Below are positions 10,999 through 26,019 of a stretch of 64,000 bases of DNA, piece by piece. Location: the NCBI GenBank assembly GCA_973895155.1, contig OZ316894.1:10788001-10852000 (forward strand). Reading direction: 5' to 3'. Made by a program: the position numbers and the translations under genes. The notes beneath the pieces are model-generated. The model had not been told where the DNA came from. It did not search any database and worked only from the letters and a program-made list of their open reading frames with translations. Every line of letters starts with the position of its first letter. The first letter of the stretch is position 1. This stretch comes from Marsupella aquatica (taxonomy: Eukaryota; Marchantiophyta).

Positions 10999-11553
10999 AA
11001 GGTCGGCTGCAGGGTACACCTCAAGCTGCACTAGAGGAGTCAACGACTGCAATGACACGGGAAATTCTGTGAAATTGTTGAAAGTGGAGGAGGATCCGTC
11101 AGAAATTGATCACGAACGATTACCACTCTGCCTGGAAGTATTTGGTGGGAACATTGTCCTTTCTTCAAGGTTACTCTCAGGAGTTTTGTTGAGATCTGCT
11201 TTCTGGACTCTCATTCTCCAGGTTGCTACTGAAGATCTTTCGAGTGGACTAGGACACCTCCTACATCGATTGGAGTAATTCTAAGATCTTGTCGAAGCTG
11301 GAATCGTTGGGATGTCGGCCGTCGAAAGAAGAGGAAGGCATTCTGGCGAGAAATTTTATTAGGTTGGAAGATTGTGCATCTTCCAAGTTTGGATCAGGAG
11401 CTTGTCGAGATCGGTTGATGTCGGGGGAGTTGTGACGTTTATTGTAGATTGACTTGATCGGTGGAGCAGTGATTGTATTCATTGAACAGGTTTAGGTAGA
11501 GGTTAGGGCGGGGTTGTCGGCTTGTTGTTGACAGCAGCAAGGCCGAGGAAGCG

Positions 11554-11997
11554 ATGTTGTTGAGTGTCCTGATCGCCACTCGATCGGGCACTGTCCTGTT
11601 AGAGCGGTACCATGGGCTTCCGACGGACGAGCGGCTACAGTGGCGGACCTTTCTTCTGAAGCTCACGGCGGACAATCTCAAAAACGCTCGCGACGACGAG
11701 CAATTCGTGGCGACTCACAAGGCCGTCTTCGTGGTGTACGCAGCCCTCGGTGAGGTTGCGATCTTCACAGTCGGCAAGGATGAGTACGACGAGCTGGCGC
11801 TGGTTGAGGTCTTAAACGCTATTACTTCTTCGGTTCGAGACGTTTGCAAGAGAGCTCCCAGCGAGCGCTTGTTTCTGGAGAAATATGGGAAACTGTCGCT
11901 GTGCCTGGACGAGATTGTTGTGCAGGGCAGGCTGGAGCAGACGGACAAGGATCGTGTTAGGCGGTTAACGAGGTTGAAACCTCTACCCGAGTCTTGA
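11554..11997 (+). CDS. LOLITA: TPLATE/TSET complex longin (sigma-like) subunit
   Basis: An intronless 147-aa protein beginning at ATG 11554 and ending at TGA 11995. It opens MLLSVLIATRSGTVLLERY, the typical first strand of a longin domain. It continues through WRTFLLKLTADNLKNA, VYAALGEVAIFTVGKDEYDE, a VLNAITSSVRDVC helix and a GKLSLCLDEIVVQG segment. This is the full length of the plant LOLITA/TSPOON family (small sigma/zeta-like subunit). Family knowledge: it joins TPLATE, TML, TASH3 and the EH proteins in an adaptor complex acting in clathrin-mediated endocytosis at the plasma membrane. No transit peptide or membrane segment is seen, as expected of a cytosolic coat subunit. A general zeta-COP or AP sigma protein is the alternative, but the end LxRLKPLP fits LOLITA best. 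Confidence 0.85.
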   Translation: MLLSVLIATRSGTVLLERYHGLPTDERLQWRTFLLKLTADNLKNARDDEQFVATHKAVFVVYAALGEVAIFTVGKDEYDELALVEVLNAITSSVRDVCKRAPSERLFLEKYGKLSLCLDEIVVQGRLEQTDKDRVRRLTRLKPLPES

Positions 11998-13835
11998 TGG
12001 AACAAGGACACCAGGACAATTGGAGTTGTCTCATGACTTCTTGAAGGCCGGTTTTCAGAGAGGATGACGGCTGGAGCTGATGGAGGAATTACAGGATTTT
12101 GGGGAACGAAACGGACAGCAATGGTAGGTGAAGTTCCATTGCTATCGAAGTTAAACACTGTATCCTTCCAGATTTGCTTCTGTAATGACAGTTGCTCCTT
12201 GCGGAGTTCTGGGGGGCAATTGTCTGGGATACTCGTGGGTTGAAGGCACGCTGATTGTTGGTCTTCTCAATTTGGTTTCCTTGGTTTGCGTAGACTTATG
12301 CTAGATAGTGCTGAGTGTCGATGACCAATGGCTGACGATTCCTGCCCGTCTGGCTGTTGATCAATGGAAATACATTCTTCGATTTCTGCTAAAATAATGG
12401 TGCTGAGTGCCTATGTCCGGCCCTTCTGGCTCCTGATCGAAGGCAATGCATTGTCTCATTTGGAGATTCTTTGATTACGGTAAATGGAATTTCTCTCCCG
12501 GTTTTCTTTCTCTTGATCGAAGGCAATGCATAGTCTCATTTTGGAGGTTCTTTGATTACCTGGCTTCGAAACTCTCTCTCGGTTTCCTGGCTTGACTGCC
12601 TATGGTGATTTTGACTGCTGGTGAGACAAAGGATTGGCTTAGGGTTAGAAACTTGATCTGGTTAGAAACGCTTGGTAGGTTTGTGTAATTGCTCTACTGT
12701 ACTGAGCCCCTATCAGTTTGAGGTGCTTTAGCGCTGCTGGACGGGTTGTCAAAACGGATGCTGGGAGAAATGGTCATGTACCATTCCTGGCATCGATTGC
12801 ATGTCTTAACAATACCTCTCTCTTTCTCTGGCGCTCTTGTTGTAATAAAAATAAATTCGACTCGGCCTCTACCTACCTGTTCACACCTTTACAGTACAGA
12901 ACTCAACCCCACACAATGAAAAGTATGTCTGTGTTTGTGAGATCTGTGTTTGTGAGATCTGTGTTTGTGAGATCTGAGTTGGTGGAAGCCGTTGAATCCC
13001 GCACCTTTGTGCGAGGGGTGTCCCTTCATCAATTCTAAGGATTCCATTTAGCTAATCCCTTTATTTACTAAATTGGACTGATTGGCGAATACTGAAGTCG
13101 AAGAATGTCTCCGCAGCCATTGATGGGACTCTTCATCCGGCAAATTTAGTTCCAGTTCCAGTTGCAGTTGCAGTTGCAGGAACCCTGGAATCTCATCAGT
13201 TCTTACATTGACCCTTGCGAACCAAGCAAACAGCTGATGGAGAGGAGACTACTCAGGTTCCAACATCTGAAAGTCCTGTAGATAAATCAATCGCACTCGC
13301 TTTTGCAAACTTTCCTAGAAGATCAATAGTGGACCAGATAAGTGCTTGACGGAGGGGTGTGCCTGCCTTGCACTGGGATGCTACACACTCCCAGTTGATC
13401 TCTGCACTATTCATGATCATGAATAGAAACGGCTTTCCTGAATCTCAGAGACAGTGAACACTTTGGGTAACCACAGGAAGAGAATTTTGCTGTTTTCTGG
13501 CGTAAAGTTTGTAGCTCAACATTTCAGTCGACGGAAAGTAGATATGTGCCATTCCAATTTCAGGCCAATCTTTCCCAAAAAGTTCTGAGATGCATACTCC
13601 ACTATGTACTTAAATCACTTCAAGATATTTCGCTTTGTATCTTACTCTACTTTGTGGTAGAGAATGTCCATCACAGGTGGGCACGGCATTTTGAGATTTG
13701 TCAATCGTCTTCTCTTTGTAAAGAAGGTGAAATCTCAACTACGTGATATCTGGGTTTGTCGTCAAGAGTGAAGAAACGAGAAAAAGAATGAAACGTATCA
13801 AACCACAACTGCCCTTCAAAAGCTACGGGGTTACT
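11998..13835. other. 3' flank of the longin gene and intergenic DNA
   Basis: No further gene recognised. The 3' UTR of the longin gene probably occupies the first few hundred bases. TCTCATTTGGAGATTCTTTGATTAC recurs in slightly changed form near 12455 and 12533, a short tandem-like duplication around GATCGAAGGCAATGCAT. A hexamer array CAGTTC/CAGTTG lies at about 13150-13180. Confidence 0.5.
12928..12972 (+). repeat. 15-bp unit x3
   Basis: TCTGTGTTTGTGAGA is repeated exactly three times (12928, 12943, 12958) and then decays. Confidence 0.95.
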
Positions 13836-13981
13836 CATAGTTACCATTAAAAGTAGATTTTTCTTGAAATTGTGGAGCATAGTTACCATTAAAAGTAGAT
13901 TTTTCTTGAAATTGTGAAACAAACTGGTACTCATAGTTACCATTAAAAGTAGATTTTTCTTGAAATTGTGAAACAAACTGG
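13836..13981 (+). repeat. Three ~42-54-bp tandem units
   Basis: CATAGTTACCATTAAAAG starts each unit (13836, 13878, 13932), followed by TAGATTTTTCTTGAAATTGTG. Units two and three also share AAACAAACTGG. Confidence 0.95.
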
Positions 13982-14041
13982 CATGCTAGAAAAAAACAGT
14001 GATTGAAAAAGAGGGAGGTCTTGGACACTTCCCCTTATATA

Positions 14042-14093
14042 GGGCAAGTTGTGGTTTAAGAGTGAAAGGGCAAGTTGTGGTTTAAGAGTGAAA
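14042..14093 (+). repeat. 26-bp exact tandem duplication
   Basis: GGGCAAGTTGTGGTTTAAGA plus GTGAAA occurs twice in a row at 14042 and 14068. Confidence 0.95.
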
Positions 14094-15880
14094 GAGTATT
14101 AAAGATTTTTCACTTGGGAGGCATTATGGGTAGTACTAACCCCTCAAAACTTGGGCTAAAGTACTCAACTCTTTGGGACAATATTTGTGGGTAATAGTAT
14201 ACTCTCTAAATTTGGGCCAAAATCCTCATTTTGGGGGACATTATAGCCCACCATGCTCTGGAAACTGGGTGTTAAGAACCCTATATACTAAGAACTCTTG
14301 GATTGTAGATAGACATTTTGCTAATCACAGTGTTGGAATGGTAGATTGTGATTATATCTTATTTTCCCTCTAGGTTTCTGGGGTTGGCATTTGCAGTCTT
14401 GTTTTGAGCTTGAGTTTGTTCTCTCTGGACCTCTTTTGCTTTTACTCCACCATACTTGTTTGGCCCTTTTCAATAAAATAGGTCTATTTTCATACAATCT
14501 GCTATGGTGAAACAAAGTCACAAGTGACCTTAGCATCTCGCAAAGCCACCCTAAAATTATAGACAAAAGAAACATTCCACATGAATTTTTACCTGGGCCC
14601 ACTACTTGATACATAGGATGATTGGCTCCTGAGTTCTTGTAAAGCTAACTGCAGTCTGCAGCAGTTACCCAAAGGATTTGGAGCGGGAATAAAGGAAGCA
14701 ATGGCCCCCCACTTCTTCTAAAGCCATATCAATTCCCAGAACATTTTAAAAGTCAAAACTTTTTGGCAATTGTTTAGTGTATTTAGTGTTCAAATAGCAC
14801 TAAGGTGACCTGTCTGCCTTTGAGAAAGTAGAGTACAGTGGCGACTATGAGGTTGGCCCAATAGATAAATAAATGTTGTTGACATTATTTTCCGAAATCT
14901 GGAGGAAAAAACTACAAACGCTTTCTTTAGGAATATTCTGACGAATTTTTTGGGTTAAAACACTGTTCTAATGATCAGTGTTTACTTTGTAAACCAAAGA
15001 AATTAATAATGGCAAAAGGCTGGATTTTGAAAAGAAAAACACTAGTACTGTTCAGAGCATTTTAGGTAAACAACAGTGAGTTATCAGTAGTTACATTTTA
15101 AAGGGAAAAAAAAAACCTTTACGAGTAATTTGCAATAGAAACTTTTTTTTTTGAATTTGCGATAAAAATATACTGTTCTGGCCTATCTCTAAAGTGAACT
15201 CTCTATCACTAGAGCATAACTCCTAAGGGTACAAGGAAAGGGGACAACTGAGTCCCAACAACAAGGAATCTTTTTCTTACAAGTTTTTTTTTAACTCACC
15301 ATATATATCACAGTGCCCAAGGGCAAAAATGGCCAACCCTGGAGACAAGATTCCAAAGGCAAAGTAACCCCAATGAAGGGGAGAAAAAGAGGGGAAAGGG
15401 CCCCAAGAAAAGCCAAGGGTCACCTCACCTATATTCACGTTTGAAATAACCGGTAGTGAGGCTATACGTTTAAAGAATTATTTATTGGAAAGAAAGAAAA
15501 TTAAGTTTTGGATTAGTGATCGTCGAGAAGCAAGAGCAGCTAATTATAAGCTGCGGAAGAACCCAAGCGCGAGCTACAGTAGTGGTACACCACTCTACAC
15601 TACACCCCCTTTCCTTCGGCCGAACTTCGTGATTGTGCTCTCGTCCTCGATCTTGATTGGAATTGACAACGGACGATACGATCTCGAGGTCGAGGAGTTG
15701 GTGCTGAGGAGGAGGAGGAGGAGGAGAACGAGCTGTAGATCTGGAGCGAGTGACCTCGCGGAAACGCTTTTGTTGCTCAGGAAGGTGTTCATATTTGAAG
15801 GAGAATCGAAAGTGACGCAGACGCAGCTGAAGAGGAGAGACGGAGGTGCAGATTTGCAGCTCGTAACCTAGCAGATCCAG
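14094..15880. other. Intergenic, then malate dehydrogenase promoter region
   Basis: No gene seen before the malate dehydrogenase transcript. TCTCGCAAAGCCACCCTAA near 14535 resembles one end of the TIR family described at 30765-31455, so an old fragment may lie here. The last 400 bases hold GGA-rich and GAGCAGAGCA-type purine repeats directly before the ATG, probably 5' UTR. No clear TATA box was found. Confidence 0.45.
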
Positions 15881-15912
15881 AGTAGAGCAGAGCAGAGCAG
15901 AGTAGAGCAGAG

Positions 15913-18666
<2,754 letters not shown>

Positions 18667-19617
18667 ATCTCCTTCGTATCTCATCTCATCATCTTAAATT
18701 ATTTCTATGTTTGAGTAGTCAACAAAGAGAGATTCTGTTGTCTTCAGGAAGTGGATTCCCTAATGAAAAGGGTGCTAGATTAAGTAAGGAGAGACAGTTT
18801 TGAAAAGATGTGACACAGATTTTCAGCCTGCTTAGGTCGTTTTAACCTTTGTTCCAGGCTTCTGTGTCTAGGATTTCTTACATTAGTTTCATAATTGAGT
18901 GGGGAATATGCCCAATCATTCCAAGTCAGGAATGTCAGCATTTAACTCCTGGTGGACGAGGTGTCGGGCTCATGGACTAAATTACTGGCATCAGGATACC
19001 GTTCATACAATAACATCTATTGAATTTAGTGCCAGAGCATGATCATGGTGTCTTGTCTCCTATGTTATCAGGCTTCTTGTCTCCTACTTCAGCCGAAGTT
19101 AAATTGATGATCTGAACACGTTTTGACTTTTCCTGAATTCGACCAGATTGTAAGACCTAACCTCATCTTAGTCGATCAGAGGAATCGTTCATTGGTGAAG
19201 TCATTTGGTGTGAGGTTGAGCTGATTACTGAGATATCATTTGGTTCAAAAATGCACTCACACATGAGCAGGAGTTCCTGGGGAAGTCCTTAAAATGCAGA
19301 TCTCAAGACATGTGAATCTCTTTTCAGAGGGTTTGGTCCAAAGCCTGATTTGTCTCCCTGCTGCAGACAATCTCCACTCCGTAGCAGTGGACGAGCTAAA
19401 ATTTAACTTCCCAGGCTGCGCGACCATAATGCAACACTCCAAGTTATGTAAGTGGGGGATCTTTGGCTCCTAAACTGGTTCCCTCTCCTCCCCCTCCCCC
19501 CCCCAACTCAACTTAATCAGCTAGACTGTTTTCACCCTGAACACTAACCCTTTCCTGCAAGCATAAAGAAGGTTTGAAGGTTTCTGTCCATGTCTCGCAG
19601 AGCAGCTTGTAACGTAC
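18667..19617. other. Intergenic space between two convergent genes
   Basis: About 950 bases separate the stop codons of malate dehydrogenase (plus) and pyruvate decarboxylase (minus). It must hold both 3' UTRs. No other ORF worth calling. A C-rich run lies near 19485-19505. Confidence 0.6.
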
Positions 19618-22600
19618 TCATTGGGGGTTTGGTTTGCGACCGTTGGCTGCTGAGACTCGAGAACCCCACTCCAGCAGCTCTCTGCTTGTATCGTCTTTGT
19701 GGCAAATTACCTCAATGAAGCAAAGAGAATCCTCATGTGGACCCATTGCCTCTTTAATAGCGCTAACGAGCTCCGTCTCAGTTTGGACCTGCATCACATT
19801 GGACATAGTTATCAAAACAAGACATTGGATTCAACTGGGTGTCATCCCATTCCTTATATACACAAACATGAATTCGAAGGAGCATAGGAAGACTGATGGT
19901 TAATCTGAAGACTTATATGCATTCTCGCTCTTTCATTCGGTACCGGACTGTACTGAGATTGAGGATCTCGCGTTCGGTTAAATGCCTCTTCTTTATTGCA
20001 GTTAGCTTTTGAGGTGAGCAAAACAAAGGCCACTCGTATGCACAAATCGAATGTTCAAGCTTAGTAAACCTTGAGCACAAGCCTGCTTTGGATCTTTTAA
20101 TTAAGAAAAGCTCATGGCTTGCATTTTTGGCCAGACAATTTAAGCCATGCAAAGAGCGTTGGTAAGACTTAGCGATTTTTAATCCCACTAATGCCTTGAC
20201 CCAATCAAAGCTTATATGGCTTCAACCCCTTTAACCCACTCATGCCTTTACCCAATCAAAGCCGGATTGGACTTAAGGTTCCAAGGTTGTGCTTTTCTGT
20301 TGTGCTTTCCTCTTAGATCGTCAGTAGTTTCCCCATAACAATCTTGAATCAAAATGACGAAAGGAGTATTTATTTACTTTCCTGGAACAAAACAAAATAA
20401 AAACAAGCTAGAGAGGAGTTGTCAGTCACCCTTTTTGTCCAGACCCTCCCTTGGCCATTGTGAATGGCATTTATTAATCCACAATAGTCCCAGTTCTTGA
20501 TGACGTTGTATGGTCCATCGTGAATCTCAACTTCAATTGTGTATCCTCCATTGTTGATAAGAAAAATAATGGGGTTAAGTTCCTGACGTATCATTGTTGA
20601 TATATCTTGACATGTCACCTGCAATCCACCCAAAGATTATATTTACAGTTCAAATGGTATCCTAAAACAGGAAATTATACTTGATGGCTACATGTCTATG
20701 TGCACATAATGCAAAGGAATCAAGGACATACAGAGTGGGAACCTCCAAAGGAAACCCCTCCAACAAATGCTAGATAACTACAGTAGTTGGCCATTGAGGA
20801 AGAAGAGTGTATGATAGAGTTAGACATCCATTTATGGGTCCAAAATATTAGCAGACCATGGACGCTAGTGAGAGAGTTTCCACCAGTGGCAAGGAATGCC
20901 CAGCCAGGGACTATCTTAGCATTACTGGCTCAGGAAACCAGCTTTTTTTTGTGCCTTGCAAGCTCAAAGCAAGCCCACCCAAAGAAGATAGATGTCTTGC
21001 TCTGGAGCAGACAATTCTATGTAGGGTAGCCACAAGGGGACAATACCGTGGGATCCGACAGGGACCCAGACCAGGAGGGAGAGAGTATTAATTTAGAGCC
21101 TTGAGCCGGCCAGCCAGGGGCTGAGGAGATAATCAATACTCCCACCACTACACCCCACCCCCCACACACACATATACCCTCCACACCCCTTGCGTGTGGA
21201 GGGAGGATTGAACCTGGGACCTCTTGGTTCTAGGCTCATCCTCTGGCCAGCTGACCAAAGCCAGTTGGTTAATTGGGAAACCAGCTTTTACCCGCAACCA
21301 AGCCCTACAAAATTAAAGCACTGGAGCCTGGCCCACCAGAAGTTGCCTCCCGCACACCAGGAACTGGCAAGTATGGGTGTGCGGGAGGGTTACACACCCA
21401 CTCTTGCCAAGCCTTGTGGGCGGCAAACGGGGCGGCAAAGATCAGCCCATTGCGAGACATCTGGACAGCAGTGGTGCAAATAGAGATTATGTACCATCAC
21501 ACTATATAATCTCATGTTGCCCATTGAGTGTGGGGACGCTGACCCAGGTGTAGTCGGCCACTGACAAGCTAATCTGCCAGTCAACTCACAACTCATGGGG
21601 TAACCGAGTTGTGAATGGCTCGACCATTGGGAATGCTCTTAGACTGGGAAGACTGATGAGAGAGAAACAAAGGGAAACAACAGAAAAAGAACTTTGCCAT
21701 TTTCAAGAAGCATCTCCAATTACACAGGTCTCAAGATAACTGGTCTCCTTACCTGGAAGCTTCCATCCCCGATGCAGGCAATTACACGTTGAGGAGCTGT
21801 TGCCTGGGCATAACCCAGGGTAGCTCCAACAGCCCAACCAATTGATCCATATTGCATTTGAAACTCATAACTGTTCAATACAATCAAAGTTGTTCCAATT
21901 AAAAAACTACGGACAAGCTCCAGGTTCTGGAAACACTTGGGGGTCACTAATTAATAAGGGATAAATCTTCACACAAGCAGTAAAAACTTGGAGCTTACAA
22001 AAGTTTGTCCTTGGAAGATGGTTAGACTGCTAAGCATATATTGTACTGAATTGATAATTCTCCAAGACAATGAATGACATCCAATATGTTACTTTGCGTG
22101 TTACTTGGCTGTGGAAAAGAGCACTAGTCTGAGCTTCGTCTTTGCTCAACTGCAAACAAACTTATAAATTGTATGGATTGATTGAATCCCAAAAGCAATC
22201 CGAGAAAGGAGAAAGATTTCGAGAGAATTCGGATCAAAACTTTGTTTCGGAACCCCAATAGGAACGGATTCACTCACCCACATCCTTCAGGCAGCCTCAG
22301 TTTTTGACAATTAAACCATGAGTCTCCCGTCTCAGCAATCACCGCAGTGTCTTTACTAAGCATTTTCTGCAAATCACACATCCTGATAAGTTAGTGGCCA
22401 GAGCTAGGATCGTAGACAAGTTGCTAGATGCTAGCAGCATAGACATTTGTGCAAAAAAACAGTTCAATGTAAACTGTGTACACAATTGTGAAAGAAATAG
22501 TAGTGAATGACTATGGCGAGGACGATGGTACCCGACCTAAAGACAGTGAGCAATTGCACCTGGAACATTTAAAGCATTGAAACCTCAATTTTGCACTGTC

Positions 22601-25600
22601 TATAGTTTTACAAGAAATGAACATGGATGTGTACCTGAATGTGAAGGAAGAGTTGGTTCACTTTAATGGGTTCTGAGCCTTTAGACGGCTCTGGAATTCC
22701 AGGAGGCACCCAAATCCGTTTGTAGTTTTCCCAAGCACATTCATTCCTCTTTATTTGCTTGGCAAGGGCGGGGAGGAAGTCCTTCATGAGGCAGCATCCA
22801 AATGAAAGCCCATTACTAATGATCACACGGTCGGGCTGAACGTTTATCATCTTCTCATTCTTTATCAGTAGAGAGTATCCAACCGAGCTGTAATCGTTAA
22901 AGATAGGCCCCACAAAAATATAGGCATCTGCAGATTCCACAATCTCTACAGCAAAAGGAGAGCTCACAGCGCCCCAATAAGTGCCAATGAATTTGGGATG
23001 AGTCTCGGGGAACTGACCCTTGGCTGATGGCATGATTGCAACAGGATATCCACATGCATTGGCAAACTCAACTAGAGCAGCTTTTGCATTAGCCACTCTT
23101 AGTTTTGGACCTGCAACCAGGACCGGTTTAGCACTTGCATTGAGGAAGTTGGCGGCTGCAATCACTGCTGCTTCCACGCTAGCAGCGTTGCTCACTCTGC
23201 TCATCCCAAGTGACGAACGAGCAGTCAAGTTAGAGATTAATCCTACTCAGAGACAAGTTGAAATACAACAAAATCCATCACGTAACATCCGGCAGCTGTG
23301 GTTCGTGATGTATAACTATTATCTTTTAAATCCAAATTACTAACCTTCATTGTGAGGTTGCCCCCCCCCCCCCCCATTGTTGTACATGGGTTGGTCTGTT
23401 TGCAGACACATGGAGGCTCATTTTTCCTGTGCTAACCCCCTCCAAACATAAATTCACTGTGGACCGGGTTCCCAAATCAGACACTCACCAGAATGCAGGT
23501 GTCGACTATTGTCTATGAGCAAAACCTATATTTTGTCCCCCTCCTTTTCCCCACTTAATTTACGGTCAGAGTGGGGTTGGTTGGACAGATTATGAGTCTC
23601 CATGTGTCGACAAACAAATTATGTTAAGTATGTGGGTTAAGCCAACAGAATGGGGGGCAACCTGAATTAAAATAGTTTTGGTGGCAGGTTGGTAATTTTG
23701 ACCAGTTTGGGGGACATGAAAGTAAAAAATGGCAAGGCACAAATAGAAGATATAGTAAGTGGATGAATGGCAGAAAAGCACCTCTTCGCAAGAGCAAAGG
23801 GAACAGGAGTTGGAATGAAGCTTGAATGGTGAAGGCCGGGCAGGTTGCAACTTATGCTGAGATACACTGGTTTGCTCTCCTTTAGGCAAGTCAAGATAGC
23901 AAAGTCTACCATCTCATATGCATTGTCCAGGTGGTTCACAAGGACCTGCCATAGGTTTACCCTGGCAAGAAATTACAAGAAAGTTTTGCAACCTAATTGT
24001 GTGCAATTTCATTGTAGGTGCAAGAGGTGATTGTTTAGGAATTTGTTTACAGTAAAAACCAAAAATTAGGCGTGTTGATAAGTACAGAAATTGCTTCTCA
24101 GTGTGTATTTACAAGATGGTAAGCTCAAAAATTGCCTCTCAGGATGGCTTCATGAGAAGTCAGGGCCTCTTTTCAGTCCCTCTGAGATTAAACATGGACC
24201 TTGTAATGAGAGGAAATGGCTGCAGAGTTTGCTAAAAACAAATACAGGCCCACTCAGTTTTGGAGTTATTTTGTCTAAAAACAATACGGGCCCACTCAAC
24301 TGCTATTTTGGAATTTTTTTTGTTTACAATTTTAGACTGCCTCCAGAGGTGGTTTTAACATTTCCCAACCTTGGCTCCCTCATTCAATTGATTTTGCATT
24401 TATTGAACTTCACTTCAAAAGGCTTTTGGTCTGGAGTCTAACTTTAGAACAAGAAGCAGCCATCCAGTTTGCCTAGATGGAAAATGCACAAGTGCCGTGA
24501 GTCCCAGTCTTGGAATTCCAAGCACTACTCCCATAGGGCTGGGTGACACACTGAGATAAAGCAAATACATCCTTTTGGAACAGAGTTTTTAGCTTTGGAT
24601 GGGTACTTGTAGTGACACATTGACACTAGACCAAATACAAAGTGAACAAGTGTTTTTCTATTCACAGTACTTTTTCATGCTTGAAGATTTTGTCTAATTA
24701 CCTTACCATACAATGATAGTGCGCTTACTCCTCAAAGCATATGAGATCGATGCAGAGTTTGAGAAAAAATAGATTGCATCCATGCGCAGCAACTGCCAGC
24801 AACTATAAATTTCAACTGCAGTTGCATGGCACAGTGTCCCCAAGCAATACGACACTGTAAGCTAACCACTCCCCTTAAGCTGCAGCTTATCTTTCTGAAA
24901 GACAATGTGTATCTAATATGTGTATCTAATAAAGCTTCATCTAAAGCAGGGATAAGGCCTGGCTATGGTCTAGAGTGCCTCTAAAACTGCAACTCAAGGC
25001 ATATAAAGCTAGACTAAGCCTCTAAACCGTGACTCAAGGTAACTTAAGCTTGGATAAAGGCCTATGGTCTGGAGTGCAACCTCTAAGATGTGATTCCAGA
25101 CACAACTACAGTTGGGGGTGAAATTGGAAAACTGGCACTGAGTACCAACTATTAACGAGCCCACTAGTTTTTTCGAAGGACAAATCAAATCATGCTTATG
25201 TGTGTTTCATCAGTAGAGGGGGGCATTCATTCACATACCTGGCAACACGTGACTGCTTCAAAGCAACGAAGTTCCTGACTAAAATCCGGTACACCAATTG
25301 TGTGGTGAAGAATGCGATCAGTGCCATAGTCATTGGAGTTGGGTCCTCCTACAATACAAATCACTGGAAGATTTTCGCTGTACGCTCCGGCAATAGCATT
25401 GATCACGCTTAGACCTCCCACAGTGAAAGTCACAACGACGGCTCCAACACCTTTGCACCTGGCGTACCCATCGGCAGCGTATCCAGCATTGAGCTCGTTG
25501 CAGCAACCAACCATGTTCAGCCCCGGCTCAGCTAGGAGATGGTCCAAGAGAATGAGGTTGAAATCACCCGGGACGTGGAAAACATCTCTCACTCCAATTT

Positions 25601-25694
25601 CCACCAGGCGCCGCGATATATGCCTCCCCAATGTCTGTGAATTTTGGCTCGGTAAGTGATATTTTGCAATGTCAGACAATCTCTCCGCATGCAT
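19618..25694 (-). CDS. PDC: Pyruvate decarboxylase (7 coding exons)
   Basis: Minus-strand exons: 25694-25239, 23945-23782, 23196-22635, 22366-22278, 21870-21753, 20618-20430 and 19788-19618 (stop TGA). Phases agree at every junction and give 582 aa, near the plant norm of about 590-605. The start of exon 3 is the least certain border. Thiamine diphosphate enzyme features: VPGDFN (Asp44), the cofactor-activating Glu67 in [14 protein letters not shown], the His pair 130-131 (HHTIG), and the Mg/ThDP motif from GDG 458-460 to NN 485-486. The C terminus is [16 protein letters not shown], typical of plants. It turns pyruvate into acetaldehyde and CO2 in the cytosol, the first step of ethanolic fermentation, usually induced by low oxygen. 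Met at 25694 is the first usable ATG. An intron acceptor at 25733 lies just upstream, so a 5' exon exists. Confidence 0.95.
21121..21270 (-). repeat. tRNA-derived SINE in pyruvate decarboxylase intron 5
   Basis: The minus strand shows an A-box-like TTGGTCAGCTGGCCAGAG and a B box GGTTCAATCC about 35 bases later. A hairpin of CTCCACACGC...GTGTGGAGGG follows, then a G/T-rich tail ending ATTATCTCCTCAG. A relative with the same parts in the same order lies at 62133-62281. Confidence 0.65.
23361..23375 (+). repeat. Run of 15 C in pyruvate decarboxylase intron 2
   Basis: Pure C homopolymer within the intron. Length variation or base-calling error is likely here. Confidence 0.97.
24130..24460. repeat. 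Transposon remnant in pyruvate decarboxylase intron 1
   Basis: TGCATTTATTGAACTTCA.TTCAA...CTTT.GTCTG near 24395-24435 matches the interior of the TIR element at 30765-31455 (about 30982-31025). GGGCCCACTCA-type words also recur. The ends of the element are not intact here. Confidence 0.45.
24935..25100. repeat. Diverged short duplication in intron 1
   Basis: TAAGGCCTGGCTATGGTCTAGAGTGC near 24952 and TAAAGGCCTATGGTCTGGAGTGC near 25054, with CAACTCAAGGCA / GTGACTCAAGGTA between them, indicate a two-unit repeat of about 100 bp. Confidence 0.6.
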
Positions 25695-26019
25695 CTTAGC
25701 AATGCGGTCCGTCGGAGCATGTTGTTTTGAATCTGCAAGCAACAGCACGAGAGAAATGAAACGGAAAAATTAATCGTCAAAGCGGGACCAACACCAACTG
25801 CAGTAACGAGATAGAATTTGATCAACAAAAACGCGAACAGTGTACTCATCGTACATAGTCTAAAAGGAATTCTCATTATCATTGTGTTTTTCACGTTCAT
25901 GGATCATATCATTTACAAGACTTGATTTGGCAGGATGATGTTCCTTCAATTGCCCCACCACCAGCGATGCCAGGATTGACCTATATATGAAAACTCTCCA
26001 GTTGCATAAAAGTCTCACC
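25695..26019 (-). other. 5' leader exon end and leader intron of pyruvate decarboxylase
   Basis: A good acceptor (TTGCTTGCAG, exon resuming at 25732) lies 38 bases before the ATG. Upstream on the minus strand, TTTGAG|GTGAGA offers a strong donor with the exon ending at 26019. Joining them leaves the ATG at 25694 as start. A short upstream ATG reading MFTCSHL... would run out of frame to a stop, so this would be an untranslated leader with a uORF. Transcript evidence is needed to choose between this and a coding extension from 26711. Confidence 0.5.

Noticed and set aside
13701-14028. ORFs with repeated KNLLLMVTM / QEKSTFNGNY on the minus strand
   Set aside because: They are frames through the 42-54-bp tandem repeat with no start context or domain.
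15485-15871. 128-codon ORF before malate dehydrogenase
   Set aside because: Arg-rich translation comes from a GGA/GAG purine repeat in the probable 5' UTR; no domain.
25695-25748. PDC reading frame extended upstream to 25748
   Set aside because: The extension starts with GTG and crosses the splice acceptor at 25733, so the upstream part is intron.
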